This document shows, in pieces, positions 6,996-15,634 of a stretch of 15,634 nucleotides of DNA. The stretch spans positions 1 through 15,634 of the forward strand of contig DTXR01000277.1 of the NCBI GenBank assembly GCA_012962365.1, in the 5' to 3' direction. The DNA is from Chromatiaceae bacterium (GTDB lineage Bacteria; Pseudomonadota; Gammaproteobacteria; Chromatiales; Chromatiaceae). Positions within the stretch are counted from its first letter, which is position 1. Each line of letters starts with the position of its first letter. A program made the translations under genes and the position numbers. A model generated the notes under the pieces. It worked only from the letters and a program-made list of their open reading frames with translations. It ran no database searches and was not told where the DNA came from.

Positions 6996-8177
6996 ATGGC
7001 CTGGAATGAACCGGGTGGCAATGATCAGGACCCCTGGAGTGGGAAGGGGAAGGATCAGGGGCCGCCAGACCTCGATGAAGTTGTAAAGAAATTGCAGGAC
7101 AAGATGGGTGGGCTGTTCGGCGGCAAACGCGGCGGCGGTTCTTCCCTCGGCGGCGGTAGCCGAAAGGGCAGCGGCAAGCTGATAGCGCTGCTGCTTGTGG
7201 TTGTGGCCATCGTGCTGCTTGGAATGAAGAGCTTTTATATCGTGCAGCCGGCAGAGCGGGCAGTGGTGCAGCGTTTGGGCGCCTATCATTCCGTCACCAC
7301 GCCAGGACCGCATTTCCTAATCCCCTTCGTGGACAAGAAAACCATCATCAACGTCGACCAGGTCAACAAGTTCGGACACCGCGCCCAGATGTTGACCAAG
7401 GATGAAAACATCGTTGATGTGACCCTGACCGTGCAGTACCGCATCCAGGATGCGGCGGATTTCCTGTTTCAGGATGCCGATCCGGTGAAGACCATCTACA
7501 GCGCGGTGGAATCCGCATTGCGTGAGGTCACTGGCAAGAGCACACTGGATGAAATCATCACCCAGAATCGTAGCGCCGTTGCTGCCATGGTGAAACAGAA
7601 TACCCAGGAATTGTTGAAGACCTACCGTACCGGTCTGGTGGTTACCAACGTCAACATTCAGGACGCCAATCCTCCGGAAGAAGTAAAAGAAGCCTTCGAT
7701 GACGCTACCCGCGCCATGGCTGATAAGGAGCGGGTGCAGAACCAGGCGGATGCCTATGCCAACGATATCGTGCCTCGTGCCCGGGGTGCTGCGGCCAGAC
7801 AGGTCGAGGACGCCAAGGCAGAAGCCTTCAAGGTCGTGTCCGAAGCCAAGGGTGAAACCAAGCGCTTCCTGGCCCTGCTGGACGAGTACCAGAAAGCACC
7901 TGGCGTGACCCGCCAGCGCCTGTATCTGGAGACCATGCAGGAAGTTCTGGCAGACACCGGCAAGGTGCTGCTCGACGTGAAGGAAGGCAGCAATACCATG
8001 ACCTACCTCCCGCTGGATCGACTGATGAATCAACCGGAACGTGCGCCCGTAGCCGTGACCCAACTGCCTGGCTACGAAAGCCTGGAAGCCGAATCCAAGA
8101 CCCGCAAGCTGGAAGACGCCCAGCGCCGCCGCAGTGAAGTTGCGGCTGACCGCGAACGTGCCAGGAGGAACCGCTGA
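6996..8177 (+). CDS. hflK: FtsH-modulating SPFH protein HflK
   Basis: Forms with HflC the large inner-membrane SPFH assembly that surrounds the FtsH protease and limits access of membrane substrates. 393 residues from the ATG at 6996. The N terminus opens with MAWNEPGGNDQDPW, typical of HflK, followed by a Gly/Ser/Lys-rich stretch (38-60), one membrane segment at about 61-78 and the SPFH domain from about 80. A charged, Ala-rich coiled-coil region spans about 230-300. An in-frame TTG at 6984 is part of the Shine-Dalgarno (GGAG 6986-6989), so the ATG is preferred. The stop overlaps the hflC start as TGATG, giving coupled synthesis of the two partners. Confidence 0.95.
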   Translation: MAWNEPGGNDQDPWSGKGKDQGPPDLDEVVKKLQDKMGGLFGGKRGGGSSLGGGSRKGSGKLIALLLVVVAIVLLGMKSFYIVQPAERAVVQRLGAYHSVTTPGPHFLIPFVDKKTIINVDQVNKFGHRAQMLTKDENIVDVTLTVQYRIQDAADFLFQDADPVKTIYSAVESALREVTGKSTLDEIITQNRSAVAAMVKQNTQELLKTYRTGLVVTNVNIQDANPPEEVKEAFDDATRAMADKERVQNQADAYANDIVPRARGAAARQVEDAKAEAFKVVSEAKGETKRFLALLDEYQKAPGVTRQRLYLETMQEVLADTGKVLLDVKEGSNTMTYLPLDRLMNQPERAPVAVTQLPGYESLEAESKTRKLEDAQRRRSEVAADRERARRNR

Positions 8178-9049
8178 TGAACTCGCCAAAAATGATGATT
8201 GCAGCCGCAATCGCTGTGGTGCTGCTGATACTGGGGTCTGCCTCGCTGTTTCTGGTGCAGGAAAACGAGACTGCGCTGCTGCTGCGATTGGGTAAGATCG
8301 TCGATTCAGATTTCAAACCGGGCCTGCACGTAAAAATGCCCGTGATCCAGACCGTGGAGCGTTTCGACAATCGTCTGCAGACGCTGGATGCCAAGCCCGA
8401 ACACTTTCTCACCAGCGAAAAGAAGTTTGTGGTGGTGGATTCCTATATCAAATGGCGCATCGACGATACTGCACAGTATTATCGTTCCACCAAAGGCAGC
8501 ATGATGACCACCTCCCGCCTGCTGGGAGAGCGCATCAATGCCGCATTGCGGGACGAGTTCGGCAAGCGCACCATTTCGGAAGTGATTTCCGGCGAACGCA
8601 CGCAGATCATGGACGAACTTACCCGCAAGTCGGACGAGAACTCGAGTGACCTGGGCGTGGAAATCGTGGACGTACGCATCAAGCGTATCGATTTCCCGCC
8701 CGAGATCAGCAACCGTGTGTACGAACGCATGCGCACCGAGCGGGAACGTGTGGCGCGGGAACTGCGCGCCCAGGGTGCCGAAGCCGCCGAGCGTATTCGT
8801 GCCGATGCGGATCGCCAGAAGACCGAGATCATTGCCAATGCCTATCGTGAATCGGAAGAGATTCGAGGCAAGGGTGATGCGGAAGCGGCGGCTATCTATG
8901 CCGGAGCCTTCTCCAAAGATGCCGAGTTCTACAATTTCTGGCGCAGCCTGAAAGCCTATCGCAGGGTGTTTTCCAAGGGTTCCAGCATGATGGTGCTGGA
9001 TCCGGAGTCTACCTTCTTCCAATATTTTCGCGACGGGGCTGGCGAATAG
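8177..9049 (+). CDS. hflC: FtsH-modulating SPFH protein HflC
   Basis: Partner of HflK in the FtsH-regulating SPFH complex. 290 residues: a membrane anchor at about 5-26, the SPFH domain from about 27 (FLVQENETALLLRLGK), and a charged helical region at about 195-240 containing RMRTERERVARELRAQG. The conserved C-terminal part includes FYNFWRSLKAYR. The ATG overlaps the hflK stop by one base. The closing intrinsic terminator begins 29 bases after the stop, so hflKC ends a transcript. Confidence 0.96.
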   Translation: MNSPKMMIAAAIAVVLLILGSASLFLVQENETALLLRLGKIVDSDFKPGLHVKMPVIQTVERFDNRLQTLDAKPEHFLTSEKKFVVVDSYIKWRIDDTAQYYRSTKGSMMTTSRLLGERINAALRDEFGKRTISEVISGERTQIMDELTRKSDENSSDLGVEIVDVRIKRIDFPPEISNRVYERMRTERERVARELRAQGAEAAERIRADADRQKTEIIANAYRESEEIRGKGDAEAAAIYAGAFSKDAEFYNFWRSLKAYRRVFSKGSSMMVLDPESTFFQYFRDGAGE

Positions 9050-9077
9050 GGGCCAACTTTGGGAAAATAACTGATTC

Positions 9078-9100
9078 AGCCGGGTTCGTCCCGGCTTTTT
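9078..9100 (+). terminator. Intrinsic terminator after hflC
   Basis: AGCCGGG 9078-9084 pairs with CCCGGCT 9090-9096 around the loop TTCGT, followed by TTTTT (9096-9100). It separates hflKC from the small DUF2065 gene. As the two are neighbours in many relatives, the split means the downstream genes either depend on read-through or have an unseen promoter. Confidence 0.85.
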
Positions 9101-9131
9101 CGGGTATATGAATCCGGTAGGAGTCTCGAAC

Positions 9132-9320
9132 ATGGTCTGGCAGGATTTTTTGGCGGCGCTGGCGCTGATGCTGGTTTTCGAAGGTATATTGCCTTTCCTG
9201 AATCCCGGGCGCTTTCGCAACATGCTGCGTATGCTGGATGAAATGGACGACAGCCTGGTGCGCCGCATCGGCCTTATCAGCATGATTGCGGGGCTGGGAT
9301 TGCTGTACCTGGCGAGGTGA
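9132..9320 (+). CDS. yjeT: Small membrane protein, DUF2065 (YjeT-like)
   Basis: Protein of 62 residues with two hydrophobic segments, about 6-20 and 46-60. The N-proximal pattern (LALMLVFEGILPFLNP) and RRIGLISMIAGLGLLYL near the end fit the DUF2065 family, found between hflC and purA in E. coli (yjeT). Its function is not known. The start was chosen at 9132 because TAGGAG at 9118-9123 lies 8 bases upstream; an in-frame ATG at 9108 would add eight residues but sits right behind the terminator with no ribosome binding site. Confidence 0.88.
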   Translation: MVWQDFLAALALMLVFEGILPFLNPGRFRNMLRMLDEMDDSLVRRIGLISMIAGLGLLYLAR

Positions 9321-9363
9321 CCTGTAGGCAGGGCGACCGCCGCAAATAGACAATGAATCGAAT

Positions 9364-10560
9364 ATGCTGAATTCACACAAACACTGGTTGTTACCCGAAG
9401 GCATCGACGAACTGCTGCCGGATCAGGCAAAGCGTCTTGAAGCCCTGCGGCGGCGTTTGCTGGATCAGTTTGGCAGCTGGGGCTACCAGTTGATTATCAC
9501 CCCCTTCATCGAATACCTCGATTCCCTGCTCACCGGCGCAGGCAAGGATCTTGAGCGCCAGACCTTCAAGATGACCGACCAGATCAGCGGCCGTCTGCTG
9601 GGAATACGGGCGGACATAACGCCCCAGGCGGCGCGCATCGATGCTCACCAGCTCTGCTGTGACGAACCCAATCGTCTGTGCTATCTCGGCAGTGTTTTTC
9701 GAACCAGGAGCGACGGCTTTTCCGCCAGCCGGAGCCCGTTGCAGATCGGCGCCGAGCTGTATGGCCATGCCGGTGTGGAGAGTGATGTCGAGATACTGTG
9801 CCTGATGATGGCAACCCTGGAAACCGCCGGTGTCGAAAACGTGTTCCTGGACTTGGGACATGTGGGTGTCTTCCGCGGCCTGTCCCGCCAGGCACAGTTG
9901 GATAAGACGCAGGAAAATGCCCTGTTCGCCGCATTGCAACGCAAGGCCGTGCCGGAAATTCGCAACCTGATCGATAGCTTCGGTCTGGATCAGCCGCTGG
10001 CGCAGATGTTCGTCGAGTTGGCGGGCTTGAATGGCAAGGCCGATGTGCTGGCGCAGGCCAGAGAAAAACTCCAGGCTGCCAGTGACGATGTCAAATCCGC
10101 CATCGATGAAGTGGAGCAGGCTGGACAGTTGTTGCAGCGCTGCCAGCCGGATCTGCCGGTGCACTATGATCTTGCGGAACTACGCGCCTATCAGTACCAG
10201 ACCGGGCTGGTTTTTGCCGCCTTCGTTCCCGGTTCAGGCAAGGAGATCGCCAGGGGAGGGCGCTATGACCATATTGGTGAAAAATTTGGCCGTGCCCGGC
10301 CGGCGACCGGTTTCAGCGCGGACCTGAAGACCCTGATGCGCTTTGGGCAGGCACCAGAGCCTGTGGTTGCTGATAAAGTCTATGCGCCCTGGCGCATGGA
10401 TGCAGAACTGGATCAGATGATAAGTGCGCTGAGGGAACAGGGAAAAACCGTGGTGCGGGAACTGCCTGGGCAAACCGGCGATGCCCACAGCATGGGTTGC
10501 AGCCATGTATTGGTCGAGCAGGATGATGGTTGGCAGATGCAGCCTTTGACCGGCAGGTAG
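9364..10560 (+). CDS. hisZ: ATP phosphoribosyltransferase regulatory subunit HisZ
   Basis: HisRS-like subunit that, with short-form HisG, makes up the first enzyme of histidine synthesis and mediates feedback control. 398 residues, a usual HisZ size and too short for a full histidyl-tRNA synthetase with an intact anticodon-binding domain. Class II aminoacyl-tRNA synthetase features are present: DITPQAARI at 84-92, a motif-2-like block VFRTRSDGFSASRSPLQIGAE at about 111-131, and motif 3 GGRYD at 298-302. The motif 2 loop is not that of catalytic HisRS. The ATG at 9364 lacks a strong Shine-Dalgarno, but MLNSHKHWLLPEGIDELLP fits the family start. hisZ next to purA is the common arrangement in non-enteric gammaproteobacteria; it implies a short hisG elsewhere. 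Confidence 0.93.
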   Translation: MLNSHKHWLLPEGIDELLPDQAKRLEALRRRLLDQFGSWGYQLIITPFIEYLDSLLTGAGKDLERQTFKMTDQISGRLLGIRADITPQAARIDAHQLCCDEPNRLCYLGSVFRTRSDGFSASRSPLQIGAELYGHAGVESDVEILCLMMATLETAGVENVFLDLGHVGVFRGLSRQAQLDKTQENALFAALQRKAVPEIRNLIDSFGLDQPLAQMFVELAGLNGKADVLAQAREKLQAASDDVKSAIDEVEQAGQLLQRCQPDLPVHYDLAELRAYQYQTGLVFAAFVPGSGKEIARGGRYDHIGEKFGRARPATGFSADLKTLMRFGQAPEPVVADKVYAPWRMDAELDQMISALREQGKTVVRELPGQTGDAHSMGCSHVLVEQDDGWQMQPLTGR

Positions 10561-11922
<1,362 letters not shown>

Positions 11923-11953
11923 ACCCGCGCTGGGCGTTTATCATGGTATTCGT

Positions 11954-12032
11954 TGGGCACGGCCTGACGGCCTTCATCCAATCTGCCCAGGTTCCCTCGC
12001 CCGGCAGGTTGGGCAAGGCACAGCCTACCCAA
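11954..12032. repeat. Palindromic repeat-like intergenic element
   Basis: Two related palindromes lie in the purA-mrcB gap. The first pairs TGGGCA 11954-11959 with TGCCCA 11984-11989 and contains GGCC-TGAC-GGCC. The second pairs TTGGG 12009-12013 with CCCAA 12028-12032 and AGGC 12016-12019 with GCCT 12023-12026. Both start with the shared octamer GTTGGGCA (11952-11959 and 12008-12015). The second resembles short palindromic intergenic repeats seen in many proteobacteria (REP-like), by recollection rather than a search. No gene or T-run terminator is seen in 11923-12053. Confidence 0.45.
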
Positions 12033-12053
12033 TACATCCCGGAACACGCCTGA

Positions 12054-14435
12054 ATGCCCCCAGCAAAGAAGAAAGTGGTTCGCAAGAAGAAGGCCGCCAG
12101 CAAAAAAAAGGTGGTGCGGCGCAAACCCGCTGCAGCCAAAAAGCGCAGTAAATCCTCACGCAAGGGCTTTCCCTGGTTCAAATGGCTGGTGGGGCTGATG
12201 CTTCTGGCCATGCTGGTAGTGGGTGGCTATTCGCTCTATCTGTCCCAGGTCGTGCGCGTGAAGTTCGAGGGCAAGCGCTGGGCCATTCCTGCGCGGGTCT
12301 ACGCTCGTCCTTTGGAGCTGTATGTGGGTGCGGATATCACCCCCTCTCGCCTGCAGGCCGAGTTACAGGCGCTGGGCTACCGCAAGGTAAGAAAGGTCAG
12401 CAGTGTGGCCCAGTGGAGCCAGTCCGGCTCGCGCTTTACCTTCCATACGCGTGACTTCCTTTTCTGGGATGGATCAGAACCGGCGCGCAAGGTCAGCTTG
12501 CGTATCAAGGGCAGTACGGTCTCTGCACTCAGGGATGCGACTTCCGGCAAGCCCCTGGATGTACTGCGTCTGGAGCCACCGGAGATCGGCAGCATCTACC
12601 CTTCCCACAAGGAAGATCGGGTGCTGGTTCGCCGCGATGAACTCCCCGATCATTTGGTCGCAGCATTGCTGGCGGCGGAAGACCGGGAATACTTCCATCA
12701 TCACGGCATCAATTTCTACAGCATCGCCCGGGCGCTGATGGCCAACGTCAAGGCCGGACGCACCGTGCAGGGCGGCAGCACGCTTACCCAGCAGCTGGCG
12801 AAAAATTTCTTTCTGACCCCCGAGCGCAGCCTGTGGCGCAAGGCCAATGAAGCACTCATGGCCATCATCCTGGATGCACGCTATGGCAAGGACGAAATTC
12901 TCGAAGCCTATGCCAATGAGGTGTTCCTCGGGCAGGACGGCGACCGGGCCATCCACGGCTTTGGTCTGGCCGCCTACTACTATTTCAATCGGCCGCTGAA
13001 CGAGCTGAACCTGACCGAGACAGCATTGCTGGTGGGCTTGCTCAAAGGTGCTTCCTATTACAACCCTCGCTCGCATCCCGATCGTGCATTGAAGCGCCGA
13101 AACCTGGTGTTGCAGCTCATGGCCGATCAGGGTTTCATCGATCAGGAAACAGCAGACAAGGCGATGAAGCAGCCGCTGGGTGTCGGCAGGAAAGGCCGGT
13201 TGTCCAATGCCCGGCATCCGGCCTTCATCGATCTGGTGCGCCGTCAACTGCAGCGCGACTATCAGGAAGAGGATCTGACTTCCGAGGGACTGCGTATCTT
13301 CACCACCCTGGATCCCTGGGCACAGCAACAGCTGGACGAGCAGATCAGCAGCGGCCTGGCGGATCTGGAGAAACGCAAGAAATTCCCCACGGGAACCTTG
13401 CAGGCCGCCATGGTACTGGTATCCCCCCAGGGAGGCGAGATACGCGCCCTCAGTGGTGGCCGCGATGCGGGTTTCGCAGGTTTCAACCGGGCGCTGGATG
13501 CGGTACGGCCCATCGGCTCGCTGATCAAGCCGGTGATCTATCTGCTGGCCCTTTCCCGTCCGGATGAGTATTCCCTGGTTACGCTGCTCGAGGACGAACC
13601 CGTGCGACTCAAGGACGCGAAGGGCAGGGTGTGGGCGCCGAAGAACTATGACAAGCAGGCGCACGGTCTGGTGCCACTGCACCTGGCGTTAGCCAAATCC
13701 TATAACCTGGCCACGGTGCACCTGGGGCTTGCGCTGGGAGTAAAAAACGTTGTTTCCCTGCTGCACGGCATGGGTGTGCAGCGCAAGCTCAGTCCGCTGC
13801 CATCTCTGCTGCTGGGTGCGGTCTCATTGTCGCCCGTGGAAGTGGCGCAGTTCTATCAGGTGTTTGCGGCGGGTGGTTTCCGCTCGCCCCTGCGGGCCAT
13901 ACGCGAGATCGTCGATGCCGATGGACAGCCCCTGCAACGCTATCCGCTGCAGGTTGCGCAGGTGGCGGAACCCGGCCCGGTTTATCTGCTGAATCGCAAT
14001 CTGGTGGAAGTGATGCGTGCCGGTACCGGCCGGGGCATACGCCGTTATCTGCCCGAGTCCCTGGAGGTGGCAGGCAAGACAGGGACGACCGACGAGCTGC
14101 GTGACAGCTGGTTTGCGGGTTTCAGTGGCGACTGGTTGGCGGTGGCCTGGGTGGGCAGGGATGACAACAAGCCTGCCGGGCTGACCGGTTCCGCCGGTGC
14201 GCTGGTGCTGTGGGGTCGGGTCATGAAAGCGCTCAAGCCCCAGCCCCTGGGTTTGCTGCCGCCCGAGGACATCGTCTATATCTGGGTCGATCCGCAAACC
14301 GGCTATCTAAGTGCCGAGCACTGCGAAGGGGCCATCGCCATGCCCTTTATCCGTGGTTCAGAGCCGCAACTGCGCTCGGATTGCCTTGGCGAAGTTCAGC
14401 GCGGCGGGAATTTCTTCGACAGGCTGTTCGACTGA
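12054..14435 (+). CDS. mrcB: Bifunctional penicillin-binding protein 1b
   Basis: Class A PBP that polymerises glycan strands and cross-links peptides in the periplasm. 793 residues. Order: a very basic cytoplasmic tail (1-39, mostly Lys/Arg with Ala/Val), one membrane segment at about 43-64, a UB2H-like domain at about 70-165, and the glycosyltransferase domain with catalytic Glu209 in AAEDREYF and GGSTLTQQLAKN. The transpeptidase domain has SLIK at 489-492 (active Ser489), SYN at 549-551 and KTGTT at 675-679. The UB2H-like region and the neighbouring lipoprotein support PBP1b over PBP1a. The tail resembles histone H1-like Lys/Ala repeats more than the mixed acidic-basic E. coli tail. No good Shine-Dalgarno precedes the ATG, though the family start is consistent. 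Confidence 0.95.
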   Translation: MPPAKKKVVRKKKAASKKKVVRRKPAAAKKRSKSSRKGFPWFKWLVGLMLLAMLVVGGYSLYLSQVVRVKFEGKRWAIPARVYARPLELYVGADITPSRLQAELQALGYRKVRKVSSVAQWSQSGSRFTFHTRDFLFWDGSEPARKVSLRIKGSTVSALRDATSGKPLDVLRLEPPEIGSIYPSHKEDRVLVRRDELPDHLVAALLAAEDREYFHHHGINFYSIARALMANVKAGRTVQGGSTLTQQLAKNFFLTPERSLWRKANEALMAIILDARYGKDEILEAYANEVFLGQDGDRAIHGFGLAAYYYFNRPLNELNLTETALLVGLLKGASYYNPRSHPDRALKRRNLVLQLMADQGFIDQETADKAMKQPLGVGRKGRLSNARHPAFIDLVRRQLQRDYQEEDLTSEGLRIFTTLDPWAQQQLDEQISSGLADLEKRKKFPTGTLQAAMVLVSPQGGEIRALSGGRDAGFAGFNRALDAVRPIGSLIKPVIYLLALSRPDEYSLVTLLEDEPVRLKDAKGRVWAPKNYDKQAHGLVPLHLALAKSYNLATVHLGLALGVKNVVSLLHGMGVQRKLSPLPSLLLGAVSLSPVEVAQFYQVFAAGGFRSPLRAIREIVDADGQPLQRYPLQVAQVAEPGPVYLLNRNLVEVMRAGTGRGIRRYLPESLEVAGKTGTTDELRDSWFAGFSGDWLAVAWVGRDDNKPAGLTGSAGALVLWGRVMKALKPQPLGLLPPEDIVYIWVDPQTGYLSAEHCEGAIAMPFIRGSEPQLRSDCLGEVQRGGNFFDRLFD

Positions 14436-14479
14436 CCTGCCGGGGGAAAACTTGATAGGATAGATGTATTGTTATCCAT

Positions 14480-14965
14480 ATGAAGACCCGCATGTTTTAT
14501 CGATTCGTTGCCATTCTTTTTCTTCTCGGCTTCCTTGGCGGTTGCGCCAGCACATCCCTGCCGGAGCGGGGCCGACCGGCCGGTTCGGTGCCGCCGGAAA
14601 GCAGAGTGCCTCCTCCGGAAAGCCGTTCGGGCCGCTACCAGCCCCCGGAAGTGACCGCTTATCGTGAACCGGTAACACCAAAGTACACCCGTCCGGAACC
14701 CGCCAGGGCGGTACAGGCGCTGGTCAAACGGGCGGAAGATCAACGGGCCTCGGGTCAACTGGTTGCCGCTGCGGCCAGCCTGGAGCGAGCCTTGCGCATT
14801 GAGCCGAAAAACGCTGTGCTGTGGAACCGCCTGGCCCATGTTCGTTTCGAGCAGAAGCAGTTTTCCCTGGCGTCCAGTCTGGCTGCCAAATCCAATGCCT
14901 TTGCCGGGGCGGATCAATCCTTGCGTGCGGACAACAACAGGCTGATCAGTCGCGCCCGTAGATGA
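14480..14965 (+). CDS. lpoP: TPR lipoprotein, likely PBP1b activator LpoP
   Basis: A 161-residue lipoprotein. The signal peptide ends in the lipobox LGGC with Cys22; Ala at the next position predicts outer-membrane sorting. A Pro/Arg-rich, probably extended linker (about 26-75) leads to a helical TPR-like domain at about 76-142 (SGQLVAAAASLERALRIEP and WNRLAHVRFEQKQFSLA). In Pseudomonas aeruginosa, LpoP is a TPR lipoprotein encoded beside PBP1b that reaches across the periplasm to activate it. The same architecture and position directly after mrcB (44-base gap) point to the same role here. LpoA and LpoB of E. coli are unrelated in sequence. The Shine-Dalgarno is not obvious. The last four bases overlap the next gene's ATG (ATGA). 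Another TPR lipoprotein function is possible. Confidence 0.75.
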   Translation: MKTRMFYRFVAILFLLGFLGGCASTSLPERGRPAGSVPPESRVPPPESRSGRYQPPEVTAYREPVTPKYTRPEPARAVQALVKRAEDQRASGQLVAAAASLERALRIEPKNAVLWNRLAHVRFEQKQFSLASSLAAKSNAFAGADQSLRADNNRLISRARR

Positions 14966-15634
14966 TCGACGTCGAAGCGGTACTCGGCCCCCAGGGTCTG
15001 CTGTCGGAGGCGTTGCCGGGGTTTTCCTGGCGCTCGCAGCAGCAGGAGATGGGCGAGGCCGTGGCCAGCTGCATCGAGCTGGGGGGGCGGCTCATCGCCG
15101 AGGCGGGCACCGGTACGGGCAAGACCTTCGCCTATCTGGTGCCGGCACTGCTTTCCGGCGCCAAGGTGATCATCTCCACAGGTACCAAGAACCTTCAGGA
15201 TCAGCTTTTCATCAAAGACCTTCCCCTGTTGCGTGAGGCCATGTCCAGTCCTGCCAGTGTCGCGCTGTTGAAAGGGCGGGCGAACTATCTGTGTGTGCAT
15301 CGCATGGAAAACGCCCTGCTGGATACGCGGGGTCATCGCCGGGAAGTCGCGCGACATCTGCAGCGGGTCCGGAACTGGTCCATCTCTACCCGCAGTGGCG
15401 ATATCGCCGAACTGACCAGCCTGCCCGAAGATTCCCAGGTGTGGCCCCTGATCACTTCGACGGGCGACAATTGCCTGGGCAGTGAATGCCCTTCTTTCAG
15501 CAAGTGCCACCTGGTAGAAGCTCGCAGGCGCGCCCAGGAGGCGGATATCGTGGTCATCAACCACCATCTGCTGTGCGCGGATTTCTCCATCAAGGACGAA
15601 GGCTTCGGCGAACTGCTGCCCCCGGCAGATGCTT
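14962..15634 (+). CDS. yoaA: YoaA/DinG-family Fe-S DNA helicase (N-terminal part)
   Basis: XPD/DinG-type superfamily 2 helicase acting in DNA repair; YoaA in E. coli works with the HolC clamp-loader subunit. The frame is open from the ATG at 14962 to the window end: 224 residues, roughly the first third. The N-terminal FSWRSQQQEM contains the Q-motif-like part, Walker A is AGTGTGKT at 48-55, and motif Ia includes ISTGTKNLQDQL. Four cysteines that fit the 4Fe-4S domain are present: Cys111 (in NYLC), Cys171, Cys176 and Cys182. VVINHHLL at 197-204 precedes the DEAH box, which lies beyond the window. Sequence and Fe-S spacing are closest to YoaA. The start overlaps the lpoP stop as ATGA, so the two are coupled. 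Confidence 0.93.
   Translation, partial: MIDVEAVLGPQGLLSEALPGFSWRSQQQEMGEAVASCIELGGRLIAEAGTGTGKTFAYLVPALLSGAKVIISTGTKNLQDQLFIKDLPLLREAMSSPASVALLKGRANYLCVHRMENALLDTRGHRREVARHLQRVRNWSISTRSGDIAELTSLPEDSQVWPLITSTGDNCLGSECPSFSKCHLVEARRRAQEADIVVINHHLLCADFSIKDEGFGELLPPADA

Noticed and set aside
9108..9131. Upstream ATG for the DUF2065 protein
   Set aside because: The ribosome binding site TAGGAG (9118-9123) lies downstream of it and serves the ATG at 9132; the extra eight residues do not fit the family.
14452..14478. Possible promoter for lpoP (TTGATA plus a -10-like stretch)
   Set aside because: The spacing to any -10-like hexamer is only about 15 bases and the match is poor; read-through from mrcB is the simpler explanation.

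Overview
The window reads as the chromosome of a sulfur-oxidising gammaproteobacterium. Two lines of evidence support this. A periplasmic flavocytochrome c sulfide dehydrogenase (fccA-fccB) opens the window. It is followed by the gammaproteobacterial housekeeping block mutL-miaA-hfq-hflX-hflK-hflC-yjeT-(hisZ)-purA, in the same order as in Escherichia coli apart from the hisZ insertion. The protein sequences are close to the Enterobacteria/Chromatiales type, but genus cannot be fixed by eye.

Layout: 1-316 is a leader region with several inverted repeats and possibly the 3' end of an upstream gene (weak). 317-2223 is fccAB, closed by two consecutive hairpins, the second a clear intrinsic terminator. 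2320-5054 is mutL and miaA, overlapping by one base. 5055-5299 is an unusually structured intergenic region holding a strong extended -10 promoter, a 21-bp imperfect hairpin followed by five T, a second -10 box and an 8-bp hairpin just before the hfq ribosome binding site. 5300-6891 is hfq and hflX. 6892-9049 has a promoter and then hflK-hflC (TGATG overlap), closed by an intrinsic terminator. 9132-11922 is a small DUF2065 membrane protein, hisZ and purA. 11923-12053 holds a palindromic repeat-like intergenic segment. 12054-15634 is mrcB (PBP1b), an LpoP-like TPR lipoprotein and the start of a YoaA/DinG-family helicase that runs off the window. All recognised genes are on the + strand.

Functional grouping: FccA and FccB form the periplasmic sulfide:cytochrome c oxidoreductase. 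MutL carries the full metal-binding endonuclease motif set, so mismatch repair here is probably of the nicking (MutH-independent) kind. MiaA, Hfq, HflX and HflKC serve tRNA modification, sRNA-based regulation, ribosome rescue/splitting and control of FtsH proteolysis. HisZ implies a short-form HisG elsewhere in the genome. PBP1b and the LpoP-like lipoprotein form a cell-wall synthase with its outer-membrane activator, followed by a repair helicase with a 4-base overlap.

The most interesting unexplained item is the miaA-hfq intergenic region, which looks like either a short (about 78 nt) terminated small RNA or an attenuated leader upstream of hfq.
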